Below, one piece after another: positions 9,247 to 19,903 of a stretch of 64,000 nucleotides of DNA (its first letter is position 1; each line of letters begins with the position of its first letter). The notes under the pieces are model-generated. The model made no database searches, was not told the origin of the DNA, and saw only the letters and a program-made list of their open reading frames with translations. The position numbers and the translations under genes were made by a program. Origin of the DNA: Flavobacteriales bacterium (GTDB taxonomy: Bacteria; Bacteroidota; Bacteroidia; Flavobacteriales_F; PHOS-HE28); NCBI GenBank assembly GCA_016719225.1, contig JADKAN010000001.1:806001-870000 (forward strand), written 5' to 3'.

Positions 9247-9282
9247 GATTAGCTGATTAGCTGATGGGCTGATTAGCTGATG
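9247..9282. repeat. GATTAGCTGAT short direct repeats
   Basis: Three copies of the 11-mer GATTAGCTGAT are packed in 36 bases between ccmE and ccmF. A related pair occurs at 9770-9798 on the other side of ccmE. No ORF covers it. Possibly AT-rich spacer debris between operon genes. Confidence 0.5.
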
Positions 9283-9363
9283 TCATTTCACAGGAACAAC
9301 CTTTCAGCATCGGCTTCCCTTCTAATTCTTCTCTGCGCCGCTGCGCAAGCTCAGTCCGCATGA

Positions 9364-9759
9364 TCAAATACCGGCGGTCACCTTGTTCTCTTCGTTGTAC
9401 TTACTGGGGCACTTCAAGAGCATGTCCTTGGCATGGAAGTTCCCATCCGCATCGGCCTCGCCGATCAACACGAGACGCTCGGATCGCTCCAGATCGTTCG
9501 GCTTTGCCATTGCCAAGTTCACGTTGCACTTTTTACCGTTCAGGTCCACCATGGAAAATTTGGTGAGCCCGGCATTCACGCTGGGTTCGTAAACGATGGG
9601 TTGTGAGCGGTCCAAGGTGCCCACCACGTGGAACTCCCGTCCGGGCTGTTCAAAGGCCTCATTCAAGCTGGCATAGCTGCTGCTGTCGCTCAGGGATCCG
9701 ATCAACGCTGCAATAGCTACGGCGATGATGACAAGTGCGATGATGTGACTTCTCTTCAT
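9364..9759 (-). CDS. ccmE: Cytochrome c maturation protein CcmE
   Basis: A 131-residue heme chaperone: one N-terminal membrane anchor (SHIIALVIIAVAIAALIGSL) and an OB-fold domain. The heme-binding histidine lies in GNFHAKDMLLKCPSKY, where His covalently carries heme and the following Tyr region supports ligation; the CPSKY ending is the common Bacteroidota form. It sits between ccmD and ccmF on the same strand, as expected for the heme relay from CcmC to CcmF. Confidence 0.93.
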   Translation of the reverse strand: MKRSHIIALVIIAVAIAALIGSLSDSSSYASLNEAFEQPGREFHVVGTLDRSQPIVYEPSVNAGLTKFSMVDLNGKKCNVNLAMAKPNDLERSERLVLIGEADADGNFHAKDMLLKCPSKYNEENKVTAGI

Positions 9760-9769
9760 TTGATCGGTT

Positions 9770-9798
9770 GATTAGCTAATGAACGTATTAGCTGATGC
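9770..9798. repeat. Second GATTAGCTRAT repeat pair
   Basis: Two TTAGCTRAT cores upstream of ccmE, related to the triplet at 9247-9282. Together they bracket ccmE. Confidence 0.4.
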
Positions 9799-9803
9799 GT
9801 TCC

Positions 9804-10046
9804 TCACTTGTTCTTCAGTTCTTCCGAGCGGCGTTCCAGTCTGCCGATCTTCCGGTCCATGTTGAACATCCAGATGGCGAGTCCGATGAGCACCACGCTC
9901 ACCACCATCACCACCGTATTGATCTTGCCCGAGGCGAACATGGTCTCCTCCAACCATCCAGGTGTCTCGGATGCCGCAAAGGTACTCATGGGTATGAGGA
10001 GCAAGGTCATGACGACCGTCAGGGTCTTAACCATCGTTGGCTTCAT
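9804..10046 (-). CDS. ccmD: CcmD-like small membrane protein
   Basis: An 80-residue protein with a signal-like N-terminal hydrophobic segment, then a second membrane helix (NTVVMVVSVVLIGLAIWMF) and a charged cytoplasmic tail (NMDRKIGRLERRSEELKNK). Size, topology and position between ccmC and ccmE fit the CcmD role of tethering CcmE to the CcmABC complex. Its start overlaps the ccmC end by 20 bases. The family is too short for a certain call by motif; context carries the assignment. Confidence 0.8.
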   Translation of the reverse strand: MKPTMVKTLTVVMTLLLIPMSTFAASETPGWLEETMFASGKINTVVMVVSVVLIGLAIWMFNMDRKIGRLERRSEELKNK

Positions 10047-11058
10047 CGGAAATGGCTTTGAGGCGTGAAACGCGCAGATGCAAGGTGTAGGCCCAAACGC
10101 CGAGCAGGATCCAGCCGGTCACCGCGGGATAGAACACCGCGCGCAGGCTGCTGTCGAGGTCATAGGAACTGAAGGCCGGGTTGCCGCCGTTGCCGGGGTG
10201 TAGGGAATCGGTGAGGCGCGGCAGCACCATTATGAAGACGAACATCAGCACGTACGCGAAGATGTTATATATAGCTGCCAGACGTGCGCGTTTGTGGCCG
10301 TCGGGGATGGAGCCGCGCAGGATCAGGTAGGCGGCATAGATCAACACGGTAACGGCGGCACCGTTCAGCTTCGGGTCGCTGGTCCACCAAGTACCCCAGG
10401 TGGCCCGGGCCCAGATGCTGCCAGTGATCAGGCCCAAAGCGGCAAAGAGCAGGCTGACGTCCACAGCGGAAAGGGCCATGCGATCCGCCTCGAGATCGCC
10501 GGTACGAAGTACACGCAGGCTTTGCCAGAAGGAGATCGTCATCAGCACCATCATCGAGAACCACGTGGGCACGTGGAAGAACAGGTTGCGGATGGTCTCG
10601 TTCAGGATCGCACGGTCAGGGAATGCGAAGCTGGTACGCGCGGTTTCCTGCAGGGAACAAGGTGTTTCGGTGATCCCGGTGCCGCGTCCTTCGGTGAAGA
10701 ATGCTTCATGCAGTACCAAAGGGCCGTCCACTGTATCCCAAGAACGGATACTGGTCATGGACTCACGAAGTCCTTCAGGAACGTTGAACGTGACGGAGAC
10801 CTTGGCGTCGGAGATCGGTGTCACCGTTGCCGCACAGACTTTCTGGCCGTCGTTCTCCAACCAGAGCTGCGGAACGTTCTCCTTGAAATGCGTGTTGTAG
10901 CCGGTGACCACGAAACTGACCTCGCCGGGGGCGATCCGTTCCGCGGAAACATGCACCAGCGCTGGCCCCAAGGGCGTATGCAGGCCCACGATCACCACGT
11001 ACAGCAGGAGCACCACGCTAAGCCCTTTCCACCACCAGCCTTTCATTAGTCGCGCCAA
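10027..11058 (-). CDS. ccmC: CcmC-type heme handling protein with extra soluble domain
   Basis: A 343-residue membrane protein. The C-terminal 210 residues match CcmC: His in NLFFHVPTWF, the WWD-like motif WARATWGTWWTSDPKL and a second His in DSLHPGN. CcmC loads heme onto CcmE. Between the first membrane helix (about 10-28) and the CcmC core lies a soluble beta-rich insertion of about 110 residues that ordinary CcmC (about 220-250 residues) lacks. It overlaps ccmB by 13 bases and ccmD by 20, so the operon is translationally coupled. Confidence 0.9.
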   Translation of the reverse strand: MARLMKGWWWKGLSVVLLLYVVIVGLHTPLGPALVHVSAERIAPGEVSFVVTGYNTHFKENVPQLWLENDGQKVCAATVTPISDAKVSVTFNVPEGLRESMTSIRSWDTVDGPLVLHEAFFTEGRGTGITETPCSLQETARTSFAFPDRAILNETIRNLFFHVPTWFSMMVLMTISFWQSLRVLRTGDLEADRMALSAVDVSLLFAALGLITGSIWARATWGTWWTSDPKLNGAAVTVLIYAAYLILRGSIPDGHKRARLAAIYNIFAYVLMFVFIMVLPRLTDSLHPGNGGNPAFSSYDLDSSLRAVFYPAVTGWILLGVWAYTLHLRVSRLKAISDEANDG

Positions 11059-11714
11059 AGGTAGGGGAAGAGCAACCAGGCCAACACTACCGTGATCACG
11101 TCTATCAACAGCAGCCAGATCACATACTTCCCGGTGATGTCCCAGCCCATGCCGTCCAACGCCAGCTTGCTCGCCTTCATCACGCTAAGCAACATGGGCA
11201 GTACGATCGGGAAGCCCAGGATCGCCATCAGCCCGATGCCGTTACCGGCCCGCGCGGCCAAGGCGGAGATCAACGTGAGCACGAGCGCAAAACCAACACC
11301 GCCGGCCATCACCACAAGAATAAAGGTGCCCAACTGCGCACCTTCCAACGGCGCACTGCCGATGAAGAGCGCATAGGCCGCAAGGCTCAGCAAGCTTAGC
11401 ACCGCCATGGTGATCGCATTGTAGATCGTCCGGGCCAGCACCACGCTGCGCGGTGAAGCCAGCGTATAGAGGTATAGTTGCCGACCTGCATTCTCCCGTT
11501 GAAAAGACCGGCCCAGTGCATTGAATGCGGCGAAAAGCAGGATGATCCAGAACAAGGCGTTCCAGATCGGCGTCTCCGCCAGATGCCGCACACCTTGATA
11601 GCAGACATACACCGTGCTCACCACATACAGCGCCATGCTGCCCCATGCATGCTTCTGCCGGCGGTCCAACTGCCATTCGAGCTTCAGGAGGTGGGCTATC
11701 TCAGCGGAGCGCAT
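11046..11714 (-). CDS. ccmB: CcmB heme exporter membrane subunit
   Basis: A 222-residue six-helix membrane protein. The start at 11714 (MRSAEIAHLLKLEWQLDRRQ) is preferred over an upstream ATG at 11741, because CcmB proteins begin with a similar amphipathic stretch. GRSFQRENAGRQLYLYTLAS resembles the cytoplasmic loop that contacts CcmA. It is the first ccm gene here; no ccmA ATPase lies next to it, so CcmA must be encoded elsewhere or be absent. Confidence 0.88.
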   Translation of the reverse strand: MRSAEIAHLLKLEWQLDRRQKHAWGSMALYVVSTVYVCYQGVRHLAETPIWNALFWIILLFAAFNALGRSFQRENAGRQLYLYTLASPRSVVLARTIYNAITMAVLSLLSLAAYALFIGSAPLEGAQLGTFILVVMAGGVGFALVLTLISALAARAGNGIGLMAILGFPIVLPMLLSVMKASKLALDGMGWDITGKYVIWLLLIDVITVVLAWLLFPYLWRD

Positions 11715-11804
11715 CGTTCGGACCGCAAAGAACGCCAACAAGAGGCTAACCGCGCAGCGTTCGAACGATCAGGTGCAACGGTCAGGGTTGAATATGCGTT
11801 CTTC

Positions 11805-12884
11805 GTGTTCTTAGCGTCCTTTGCGGCACAAAATCCAGTTCACCTGCAGATCTCCTACGCCCCATATCGTCTGCTCTTCAAGCATCCTTTCGAGACCAGT
11901 CATGGTATCCGGGAAGGAACTGACAGCATCTTCATTCGCCTGGAAGAAAATGGGATCACCGGTTACGGGGAGGTCACCTTGCCGCCTTACCTGAAAGAGA
12001 AGCCTCAGGATGTCGTGGACCAGCTCCTAGGAACAGCTTTGGCCGGAGTGAACAGCAAAGAGGGATTGGCAACCCACCTGAACGCCCCGGAGGCTTGGAA
12101 TGACCACCAACAGGGTTGCCGGGCAGGTCTGCACATGGCTTTGACCGATCTGATAGGAAAAGAACAACAAATATCTATTGGTCAGTTACTTAACATAGAT
12201 AATACAAAGTCATATCGCGTATTGATGACCATCGGGATCACGCCAGTCCCAAGAGTTGCAGAACAGCTGCAGGAACTCCCCAAAAGCGACTTCCTAAAGG
12301 TCAAAATGAACGGTCCGGGATCCATCCCGATGTTGCGGGAAGTGTTGAAGAATGACCAGCGACCGGTGTTCATCGATGGGAACCAAGGCATGCTGAGCGT
12401 GCTGGAAGTGCTTGATGTGTGCCGAGTTGCCGGTGAGCGGCTGGTCGGGCTGGAGCAGCCATTTGCGGTGAAGGATGTCGTGCTGCAACAGGAATTGCAG
12501 CGGCTCTTGTCGGTCTGCATCTATGGTGATGAAGCGATCTGGGGCGTGAACGATCTGGAGCGAACGCCCGGGACATTTGGCGGGGTGAACATCAAATTGA
12601 TGAAATGTGGCGGCTTGGACCGGGCCAAGGCCATGACGGACCTTGCGGCGGAATCGGGCTTGAAGGTGATGCTGGGCTGCATGAGCGAAAGCTCACTGGG
12701 TTGCACGGCGATGGCTCATTTGGCCGGAGCCGCCGACCTGCTGGATCTGGACGGGCCATCGCTGATCAAGAATGATCCATTCGAGGGGATGAGGATGAAG
12801 AATGGAAAACTGGTCATGCCAGAAGCTCCAGGCATAGGCGCTAACCTCAAAGCTGAACTTGAATTCAAACGTATCTGCGCATAA
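11805..12884 (+). CDS. Dipeptide epimerase (L-Ala-D/L-Glu type), enolase superfamily
   Basis: About 359 residues from a GTG at 11805; the start is uncertain because no ATG lies near the expected N-terminus (HLQISYAPYRLLFKHPF). Seen: the KxK catalytic pair in DFLKVKMNG, metal ligands in FIDGNQG (Asp), LEQPF (Glu) and GDEAIWG (Asp), the second-face lysine in NIKLMKCGG and LLDLDGP, where the DxD pattern marks dipeptide epimerases. These enzymes invert L-Ala-L-Glu/D-Glu for murein peptide recycling. It diverges from ccmB. Confidence 0.87.
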   Translation: MFLASFAAQNPVHLQISYAPYRLLFKHPFETSHGIREGTDSIFIRLEENGITGYGEVTLPPYLKEKPQDVVDQLLGTALAGVNSKEGLATHLNAPEAWNDHQQGCRAGLHMALTDLIGKEQQISIGQLLNIDNTKSYRVLMTIGITPVPRVAEQLQELPKSDFLKVKMNGPGSIPMLREVLKNDQRPVFIDGNQGMLSVLEVLDVCRVAGERLVGLEQPFAVKDVVLQQELQRLLSVCIYGDEAIWGVNDLERTPGTFGGVNIKLMKCGGLDRAKAMTDLAAESGLKVMLGCMSESSLGCTAMAHLAGAADLLDLDGPSLIKNDPFEGMRMKNGKLVMPEAPGIGANLKAELEFKRICA

Positions 12885-13344
12885 TTTATATTATGTTAAC
12901 TTATAATTAATGGGATACTCCCCTGATACTCTGACCTTATGCCATGGACGAGCATCACGCACAGAGAAGTTGAATGGTTGGCTGGTGGCTCGCCTATTTG
13001 CAGGATGGCGGATCTCCAAAATTCCAGATCCTTCGTGAATGATCAAGGATGGGAAACTATCTACAACGATCATTTCAAGCCGACCGCCTGCTCGGATAAG
13101 CGCTACTACTCCCATCAGGTCAGCGCCCTTTCATTGTCCTGCCGCCTGGTCAGCTGATCATCTGATCCGTTTTCCTACATTCGCGCCGCCCAAAGCGCCA
13201 AACTTTTGTCCGTACTCCGGATCCATCGTCCAGGCGCAATCCCCAGCGGATCATTGCACGCCGGACCGATCGAGGGCCTTTCCTGAACACACCTTCCGCG
13301 TGTCCACGGCTCAATGACCGGGACCGTTGTACTGAAGCAGTTAC
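12885..13344. other. 460-base intergenic region with probable promoter
   Basis: An AT-rich start (12885-12935, including TTATATTATGTTAAC) follows the epimerase stop. Short frames exist on both strands but show no recognisable protein features. A TACATTCG -7-like element at 13176-13183 would give the downstream DEAD-box helicase a leader of about 155 bases, long compared with other genes here. Long leaders are common for cold-induced helicase genes, so RNA-level regulation is possible. Confidence 0.45.
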
Positions 13345-14751
<1,407 letters not shown>

Positions 14752-14835
14752 TACGTTGAAAATGTACTGAACTGCCGGGTCGTTCTGTGTAGTTGAGTGA
14801 TCGGCATTGGTTAACGTTGCTGTTCATCCCATCCC

Positions 14836-17157
14836 ATGGTTCCTTCCCGCGCGCTGCATTGCGTCACTCTTGCCATTATCAGTGCCTCGGCGGTGTTTGC
14901 GCAAAAGCCGGTGACCGATCCACTTGCGTTCGTCGACCCGTTGATCGGTACCGAACGCATGGGCCATGTGTTCCCAGGCGCGACGGTGCCTTTCGGCATG
15001 GTACAGGTAAGTCCGGACACGGATACGATCCCCTATTCGGTGGAAGGGAAATACAACCCGGAGGTCTACAGCACTTGTTCAGGCTATCAGTACAAGGACA
15101 GCACCATTGTCGGCTTCAGCCATACACACTTTAGCGGCACCGGTCATTCGGACCTCGGTGACATCCTGCTGATGCCCACTGCCGGTCCATTGCAAATGAA
15201 CCCCGGTACGGCGGCTGCTCCGGGGTCCGGCTTCCGGTCGGTCTACCACCACGACCATGAGCAAGCCAGGCCCGGATACTACCAAGTGTTACTCGAGGAC
15301 CATGGCATCAATGCAGAAGTCACGGCTACCGCGCGGGTCGGGTTCCATCGCTACACCTATCCGGAGACCGGTACCGGCCATGTGATCCTGGACCTGGAAC
15401 ACGGCATCTACAACTATCCTGACAAGAACACGTGGACCTACGTCCGGGTGGAGAACGATACGCTTGTTACCGGCTGGCGCCAAACGAACGGTTGGGCGCG
15501 CACCCGCACCGTCTACTTCGCGATGGTCTTCTCAAAGCCCATCACGCAGTACGGCCAGCAGCCGGATCCCCGGCCAACGCCCTACCATGGCTTCTGGCGA
15601 AAATTCGACCAAACGAAGGACTTTCCGGAAATGGCGGGTCGTCAACTGCGCGCTTGGTTCGATTTTGATGTGCAGGCCGGGAAGCCGCTCTTGGTGAAGG
15701 TGGCGCTCTCTTCCGTAGGCACCGATGGCGCCTTGGCCAACCTGCGCACTGAACTCCCCCACTGGGATTTCGATCGTACGGTGACCAAGGCCCAAGACGC
15801 TTGGCGCACCGAACTGAGGCGCATCGATGCCAAAAGCACACGGCCGGAAGTGCTTACCAACTTCTACACGGCCATGTACCACGCCTGCCTCTCCCCCACG
15901 GTCTACATGGATGTGGATGGGCGCTACAAAGGACTGGACCAGAACGTCCACACCGCAACGGGTTTTACCAACTACACCACTTTCTCCTTGTGGGATACCT
16001 ACCGTGCACTGCACCCACTATTCAACATCATACAACAGCAACGCTCAGGGGACTTCATCAATTCCATGCTTGCGCACTACGACCAGAGTGCGGAGCACAT
16101 GCTGCCCATCTGGAGCAACTCGGCGAACGAGAACTGGTGCATGATCGGGTACCATGCCGTGAGTGCTATCGCTGATGCGGATGCCAAAGGCATTCCCGGC
16201 TTCAATGCCCAGCGCGCCTTGGACGCCTGCGTGGCTTTCGCCAAGAACGGGAGCTACGATGGCCTGCAGGACTACATGGACAAGGGTTATGTTCCAGAAG
16301 ATCGGAACGGCTCCAGTGTTTCGAAGACCTTGGAGTACGCCTATGATGACCGCTGCATCGCCAACATGGCGAAAAGCTTGGGTGATACGGCGCTTGCAAG
16401 GGAATTCAATACACGCAGCCTGAACTACCGCAACGTCTTTGATAAGGCAAGCGGCTTTATGCGCCCACGTTTGAACGACGGAACGTTCCTCCAACCCTTC
16501 GATCCGTTGCGCACGGATGCCCCGGGCTTTGTGGAAGGGAATTCATGGAATTACAGCTTTTACGTGCCACACGAGCCGGACGACCTGGTGCGCGTAATGG
16601 GCGGAAAGCAGCGCTTCGGCGACCACTTGGACTCCTTGTTCACCATGCACTTGGCGGATGAATACTTCGCTGTTACCGAGGACATCACGCGGGACGGCAT
16701 CCTCGGGAACTACGTTCATGGTAACGAGCCGAGCCACCACATCATCTACCTCTACAATTACAGTGACCGCCCGTGGATGGCCGGCAAGCGGGTTCGCGAG
16801 GTGTTGGACCGGATGTACAAGCCGACACCGGACGGCCTAAGCGGGAATGACGACTGTGGGCAGATGAGTGCGTGGTACATTTTCAGTGCGATGGGTTTCT
16901 ATCCCATGGAACCGGGCAGCGAGCGTTACGAACTTGGAGCTCCCGTGCTGCACCGCGCCACGATAGCGTTGCCGGACGGAAAAGCGTTCACGGTGCTCGC
17001 TAAGAACCAAGGTCCGAAGAACGTTTATGTGAAGGCTGTTAGCCTGAACGGCGTGAAACTTGATCGGCATACCATCACTCATGCAGAGATCATGGCCGGA
17101 GGAACGTTGACCTTCGAGATGACTGCAAAGCCTGCACGGCGTTCCGTGGGGAAGTGA
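14836..17157 (+). CDS. GH92 family alpha-mannosidase, secreted
   Basis: A 773-residue protein with an N-terminal signal peptide ending near VFAQ. GH92 exo-alpha-mannosidases are Ca-dependent enzymes that trim host or fungal N-glycans and mannans. Seen: the start DPLIGTERMGHVFPGATVPF, the FSHTHFSGTGHSDLGD block, SLWDTYRALHPL, the catalytic region HGNEPSHH and DGLSGNDDCGQMSAWYIFSA near the C-terminus. All GH92 landmarks are present and the length is typical. No SusC/SusD pair is adjacent, so this is not an obvious polysaccharide utilisation locus. Confidence 0.95.
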   Translation: MVPSRALHCVTLAIISASAVFAQKPVTDPLAFVDPLIGTERMGHVFPGATVPFGMVQVSPDTDTIPYSVEGKYNPEVYSTCSGYQYKDSTIVGFSHTHFSGTGHSDLGDILLMPTAGPLQMNPGTAAAPGSGFRSVYHHDHEQARPGYYQVLLEDHGINAEVTATARVGFHRYTYPETGTGHVILDLEHGIYNYPDKNTWTYVRVENDTLVTGWRQTNGWARTRTVYFAMVFSKPITQYGQQPDPRPTPYHGFWRKFDQTKDFPEMAGRQLRAWFDFDVQAGKPLLVKVALSSVGTDGALANLRTELPHWDFDRTVTKAQDAWRTELRRIDAKSTRPEVLTNFYTAMYHACLSPTVYMDVDGRYKGLDQNVHTATGFTNYTTFSLWDTYRALHPLFNIIQQQRSGDFINSMLAHYDQSAEHMLPIWSNSANENWCMIGYHAVSAIADADAKGIPGFNAQRALDACVAFAKNGSYDGLQDYMDKGYVPEDRNGSSVSKTLEYAYDDRCIANMAKSLGDTALAREFNTRSLNYRNVFDKASGFMRPRLNDGTFLQPFDPLRTDAPGFVEGNSWNYSFYVPHEPDDLVRVMGGKQRFGDHLDSLFTMHLADEYFAVTEDITRDGILGNYVHGNEPSHHIIYLYNYSDRPWMAGKRVREVLDRMYKPTPDGLSGNDDCGQMSAWYIFSAMGFYPMEPGSERYELGAPVLHRATIALPDGKAFTVLAKNQGPKNVYVKAVSLNGVKLDRHTITHAEIMAGGTLTFEMTAKPARRSVGK

Positions 17158-17265
17158 ATATGCATAAAGCCTCATTCATCATCTGTTTTCAAGTGACCGA
17201 ACGGAATTGACCCTTTGCGCGTTCATCGTTGCCACTTTCCTTTTTTTCAGCACTTCACGGACCGT

Positions 17266-19845
17266 ATGCCCCGATCCTCCTCCGGCCTTGCCTTGTTCAT
17301 TTTCGGTTTGATCCTGTTGGTCTCCACGCCCTTGATGGGTGGATCAAACGGTCCGGCATTCTTCTCCATTCCGAATACCTTGGAATTACGCGCCAATGGC
17401 TCATCCCTCGTTGAAGAAGCATCGCAAGCCCCAAGCCCGAAGTCCACGCAGGACGCTGATAAAGCTGAGATAGGTACCGCGGGCAATGGTTCCAGTGGAA
17501 GCGGTATGCCCGAAGGGATCCTCGTGGCGCAGATCCTGCTGTTACTGATCCTGGGCCGCTTATTGGGCGAGGGCATGCAGCGTATCGGCCAACCCGCGTT
17601 GATGGGGATGTTGCTCTCGGGCATCATCCTGGGTCCTTCGCTTTTCGGCTGGGTGTGGCCTCAAGCGCAACATTTCATTTTTCCGGATGATGAAGGCCAG
17701 AAAGGCATGATCGACGGCCTGTCACAAGTGGGTATCCTGCTTTTGCTGATGCTCACGGGCATGGAGACCGACCTGAAGTTGGTGCGCAAGTCCGGTTGGG
17801 CCGCTGGGGTGATCGCGTTGTGCGGTATTGCCTTTCCCTTCACCTGCGGCTTCCTATTGGGCCAATACGGACCGGGTGCGATGTTCGGCGGTGAACATGG
17901 CGGCAACCTGGCCACATCGCTCTTCTTGGGAACCGCGCTGTCCATCTCGTCCATCAAGATCGTCGCCATGGTGGTGCGCGAAATGGATTTCATGCGCCGC
18001 GATCTGGGCCAGATCATCGTGGCCACCGCCATCATGGAGGATACCGCGGGCTGGGTGATCATCGCGATCATCTTCGGCATTACCGGCGTGGACGGAGGCG
18101 GAAGCGGTGCCGGGCATTTCGACGTGGTGAAGCTCGCCGAAACGGTGGGCGGTGTGGCGCTGTTCCTCACCTTCTGTTTCACCCTCGGGCGACGTATGGT
18201 GTTTTCCGCGATCCGCTGGGCGAATGACACATTCCGCAGCGACTTCCCGGTGATCACCATGATCCTGGTGATCATGGGCTCGTTCGCACTGATCACCCAA
18301 GTGCTGGGTGTGCGCACGGTGCTGGGCGCCTTCATGGCCGGCGTGCTGATCGGCGAGTCCCCCATCCTTACCGAACACATCGAGAGCCAGTTGCGCGGCA
18401 TGATCACGGCTTTCTTCATGCCCATCTTCTTCGGCATGTCCGGCCTTTCCGCCGATCTCACCATCCTTAAGGACCCGAAGATCGCCCTGCTTACCGGGCT
18501 GTTGGTGGCTATCGCTTCCGTCGGGAAATTCTCCGGTGCATTTGTCGGTTCCATGCTCGGACGCCGGACGTGGCGGGAAGGTGTCGCGCTGGGTTGCGCG
18601 ATGAACGCGCGCGGTTCCACGGAGGTGATCGTGGCCTCCATCGGACTATCGATGGGTGCGTTGACACAGGACCTCTATACCATGATCGTCACCATGGCCG
18701 TGATCACCACCATGGCCATGCCGCCCATGCTTCGCGCCGCGCTCAGGGGGCTGCCCATGAGCAAGGAGGAAGAGGTCCGCATGGAGCATGAGGCCATGGA
18801 CCAGAAGGGTTTCCTACCGCGACTGGAGCGCTTGTTGCTGGCGGCTGACGGTTCTGTGGTGGGCCGCATGGCGGCGCGTTTAGCAGGCCTTTTGGCGGGT
18901 GCGCAAGGCATGCCCGTTACCATCCTGGAACTCGACGCGTATGCCGAACACGTGCAGATGGATGGCCCAACAGCTGACCAGTATGCCGACCAAAAGCATG
19001 AGCGGATCGCACCCGAGGAGAAGGAAGACCAAGAGGACAAGGTGACAAAGAATGAACCGGGCAAGGCGGGACACATCGAGCAGGATGGCTACACGGATTC
19101 AGAACACAAGGAGATGACCGGTGCCAAGTCCAAGGTGCGGAAGCTGAAGGAGCTGGATACCAACCCGCTCGCTAACGAGGTGCGGGCAGGTGCGGAAACG
19201 AGCGCTGCCAAGATGATCGCCGACGAAGCCGAACCCGATCCCGATAAGGTCCACCTCACCGTGCGTGTGCCCGTGGACGAAGCCGCTGATGTGCTTAAGG
19301 ACGAAGCACGGAAAGGGTATGACCTGATGTTCGTGGCCGTGGAAGGTGGCGTAGAGAAGGACGGTGCGATCGCGTCCAAGGTCAGTCGTCTTTCCGCAGG
19401 GTTCGCGGGTCCGTTGATCGTCCTCGCCAACGCCGGCGATAAGGTCGATCGGCTCACTGGAAGCTCCCGCCTGCTCTTGCCGGTGAATGGCTCGCCCCAA
19501 TCCCGGCGCGGTGCGGAAGTCGCTTTCGCGTTGGCCCGTGGCACTGGCGCACACGTCCATACACTTTTCGTTTCGCAGGATGAAGGCCGGTCCAGTACGC
19601 GGCTCCGAGAGGAACGCATACTTAAGGAAATGGCTGAACTCGGCGATCGCTACGGCGTTTCCGTCACCACCAACATTTCGCCGCGCACGACGTCCAGCGC
19701 CGCTATCCTGAAAGAAGCCAAGCGCAACTACGCCATGGTGGTGATGGGCGTGAGCGCCCGTCCGGGCGAAGAACTCTTCTTCGGAAGCACCGCGGCCAAC
19801 GTGCTGAAAAGCCTCGATAAGCCCATCCTGTTCTTGGCAAGTTGA
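17266..19845 (+). CDS. CPA2-type cation:proton antiporter with USP-like C-terminal domain
   Basis: An 859-residue protein. A TTG-started extension is possible but the ATG at 17266 precedes a signal-like hydrophobic segment. Residues about 80-490 form a Na+/H+ exchanger domain with 12 or so helices; landmarks are LFLGTALSISSIKI, ATAIMEDTAGW and MNARGSTEVIVASIGLSMG. Residues about 515-859 hold USP-type nucleotide-binding folds (the last is near LLLPVNGSPQSRRGAEVAFA and VVMGVSARPGEELFFGSTA). A charged Lys/Glu/Asp-rich stretch of about 75 residues interrupts the first USP half. It probably couples ion exchange to an intracellular ligand. Confidence 0.88.
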   Translation: MPRSSSGLALFIFGLILLVSTPLMGGSNGPAFFSIPNTLELRANGSSLVEEASQAPSPKSTQDADKAEIGTAGNGSSGSGMPEGILVAQILLLLILGRLLGEGMQRIGQPALMGMLLSGIILGPSLFGWVWPQAQHFIFPDDEGQKGMIDGLSQVGILLLLMLTGMETDLKLVRKSGWAAGVIALCGIAFPFTCGFLLGQYGPGAMFGGEHGGNLATSLFLGTALSISSIKIVAMVVREMDFMRRDLGQIIVATAIMEDTAGWVIIAIIFGITGVDGGGSGAGHFDVVKLAETVGGVALFLTFCFTLGRRMVFSAIRWANDTFRSDFPVITMILVIMGSFALITQVLGVRTVLGAFMAGVLIGESPILTEHIESQLRGMITAFFMPIFFGMSGLSADLTILKDPKIALLTGLLVAIASVGKFSGAFVGSMLGRRTWREGVALGCAMNARGSTEVIVASIGLSMGALTQDLYTMIVTMAVITTMAMPPMLRAALRGLPMSKEEEVRMEHEAMDQKGFLPRLERLLLAADGSVVGRMAARLAGLLAGAQGMPVTILELDAYAEHVQMDGPTADQYADQKHERIAPEEKEDQEDKVTKNEPGKAGHIEQDGYTDSEHKEMTGAKSKVRKLKELDTNPLANEVRAGAETSAAKMIADEAEPDPDKVHLTVRVPVDEAADVLKDEARKGYDLMFVAVEGGVEKDGAIASKVSRLSAGFAGPLIVLANAGDKVDRLTGSSRLLLPVNGSPQSRRGAEVAFALARGTGAHVHTLFVSQDEGRSSTRLREERILKEMAELGDRYGVSVTTNISPRTTSSAAILKEAKRNYAMVVMGVSARPGEELFFGSTAANVLKSLDKPILFLAS

Positions 19846-19903
19846 GCTGACTTCGGGCACAACGGGGGCCGGCCCATTTGCGCAAAGGCCGTTTCTTTGC
19901 AGG

